NCBI GenBank assembly: GCA_013329615.1
Contig: DUKA01000217.1
Span: forward strand, 1-5,596
Source: Candidatus Bathyarchaeota archaeon
GTDB taxonomy: Archaea; Thermoproteota; Bathyarchaeia; TCS64
Length of the DNA: 5,596 nucleotides
Direction: 5' to 3'
The notes under the pieces are model-generated. The model did not search any database and was not told where the DNA came from. It saw only the letters and a list, made by a program, of their open reading frames with translations. The position numbers and the translations under genes are program-made. Positions 5,131 through 5,596 of the stretch are shown here, piece by piece; position 1 is the first letter of the stretch; each line of letters starts with the position of its first letter.

Positions 5131-5596
5131 CTAGAGACTCTTACCCAGTTTTGCGACCTGTTTGTAGAACTTCGTCTTTTCGAGCGCTTCGGGGTCGCCT
5201 ATGGCGGCCTCGACGGAGGCGTCGTAGTCTAGGACGCCCAAGTACTTTGAGCCCACCTTCTTCGTCTCAGTCTCGATGTAGGCGGTGTGCTCCATCGCCA
5301 TGTTCTCGACCACACCGATGGTGGGTATCCTCTGATCGTTCAATAGGACGAGCAGTTTCCTGACCGACTCGTATGCGAGGCGGCTGGGCGTGGTGACGAC
5401 TAGGAACTCGATTCGGGGGATGAGGCGTATCATGTCGAGGGTGGCGTCGCCGATGCCGGGGGGCATGTCGATGACTAGGTAGTCGAGCTTCTCCCAGCGC
5501 GTGATGGCGAGGAGCTCCACGATGGCGTTGCTGGCGTCCGCGCCGCGGAGCGGGACGGGCTCGTCGGCGCTGTAGTGGACTATGCTCATGTATGAG
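5131..5596 (-). CDS. Mrp/NBP35-like P-loop ATPase, C-terminal part (5' end outside window)
   Basis: The frame is open to the right edge, with 154 residues visible. The ATG at 5589 is internal: it is the MSI of the conserved segment before the PLRG motif, and the Walker A region must lie beyond the window. Visible marks, counted from that ATG, are PLRG (13-16), the Walker B-like LDYLVIDMPPGIGD (35-48) with D41, the VVTTPS strand (64-69) and GVVENM (92-97). These fit the MinD-like Mrp/ApbC/NBP35 group, which bind ATP and carry or transfer Fe-S clusters. However, the CxxC that normally follows the VENM motif is absent and no cysteine occurs in the visible part; the C-terminal segment EHTAYIETETKKVGSKYLG is unusual. 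A divergent Mrp paralogue without cluster binding, or another MinD-like ATPase, is therefore likely. It ends in TAG, convergent with the transporter gene at 1 nt. Confidence 0.8.
   Translation of the reverse strand, partial: SYMSIVHYSADEPVPLRGADASNAIVELLAITRWEKLDYLVIDMPPGIGDATLDMIRLIPRIEFLVVTTPSRLAYESVRKLLVLLNDQRIPTIGVVENMAMEHTAYIETETKKVGSKYLGVLDYDASVEAAIGDPEALEKTKFYKQVAKLGKSL

Overview
The window reads as a gene-dense, GC-rich archaeal chromosome segment. The best lineage evidence is a full-length archaeal-type initiation factor aIF2 beta followed directly by a DUF424 gene, a family I know only from archaea. TATA-like boxes 20-45 bp upstream of several starts, one apparently leaderless gene, and heavy use of GTG and TTG starts agree with this. 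I cannot fix the phylum. Some euryarchaeotal or Thermoplasmata-like lineage is a guess, not a result. Six of nine stop codons are TAG, which argues against a lineage that avoids TAG because it decodes it as pyrrolysine.

Layout from left to right. (1) Positions 1-651, plus strand: the C-terminal part of a metallo-beta-lactamase-fold exonuclease-like protein, cut by the left edge. (2) 686-1207, plus: a small protein with one N-terminal membrane helix, a basic linker and a PD-(D/E)XK-like nuclease domain. (3) A minus-strand block: a zinc-ribbon membrane protein (2821-2000), aIF2 beta (1929-1519) and DUF424 (1513-1214). (4) 2923-3537, plus: a purine-type phosphoribosyltransferase, divergent from the zinc-ribbon gene. 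(5) 3838-3539, minus: a winged-helix protein with a long acidic tail. (6) 3945-5129, plus: an MFS transporter, divergent from the winged-helix gene. (7) 5596-5131, minus: the C-terminal part of a Mrp/NBP35-like P-loop ATPase, cut by the right edge.

There is no stretch above about 110 bases without a gene. The two divergent intergenic regions (2822-2922 and 3839-3944) each carry TATA-like elements for both flanking genes. The three convergent junctions are extremely tight (6, 1 and 1 nt), and at each both genes end in TAG, so neighbouring transcripts must overlap or terminate inside each other.

Functionally this is mostly housekeeping: translation initiation, purine salvage, a transporter, an ATPase and a nuclease. 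I see no CRISPR array, tRNA, rRNA, insertion sequence or recognisable defence island. The less ordinary items are the membrane-tethered nuclease-like protein, the zinc-ribbon protein whose ectodomain recalls an actinobacterial membrane-protein family, a 14-codon upstream ORF that may couple to the TTG start of aIF2 beta, and a Mrp-like ATPase fragment with no cysteines where the Fe-S-binding CxxC is usually found.
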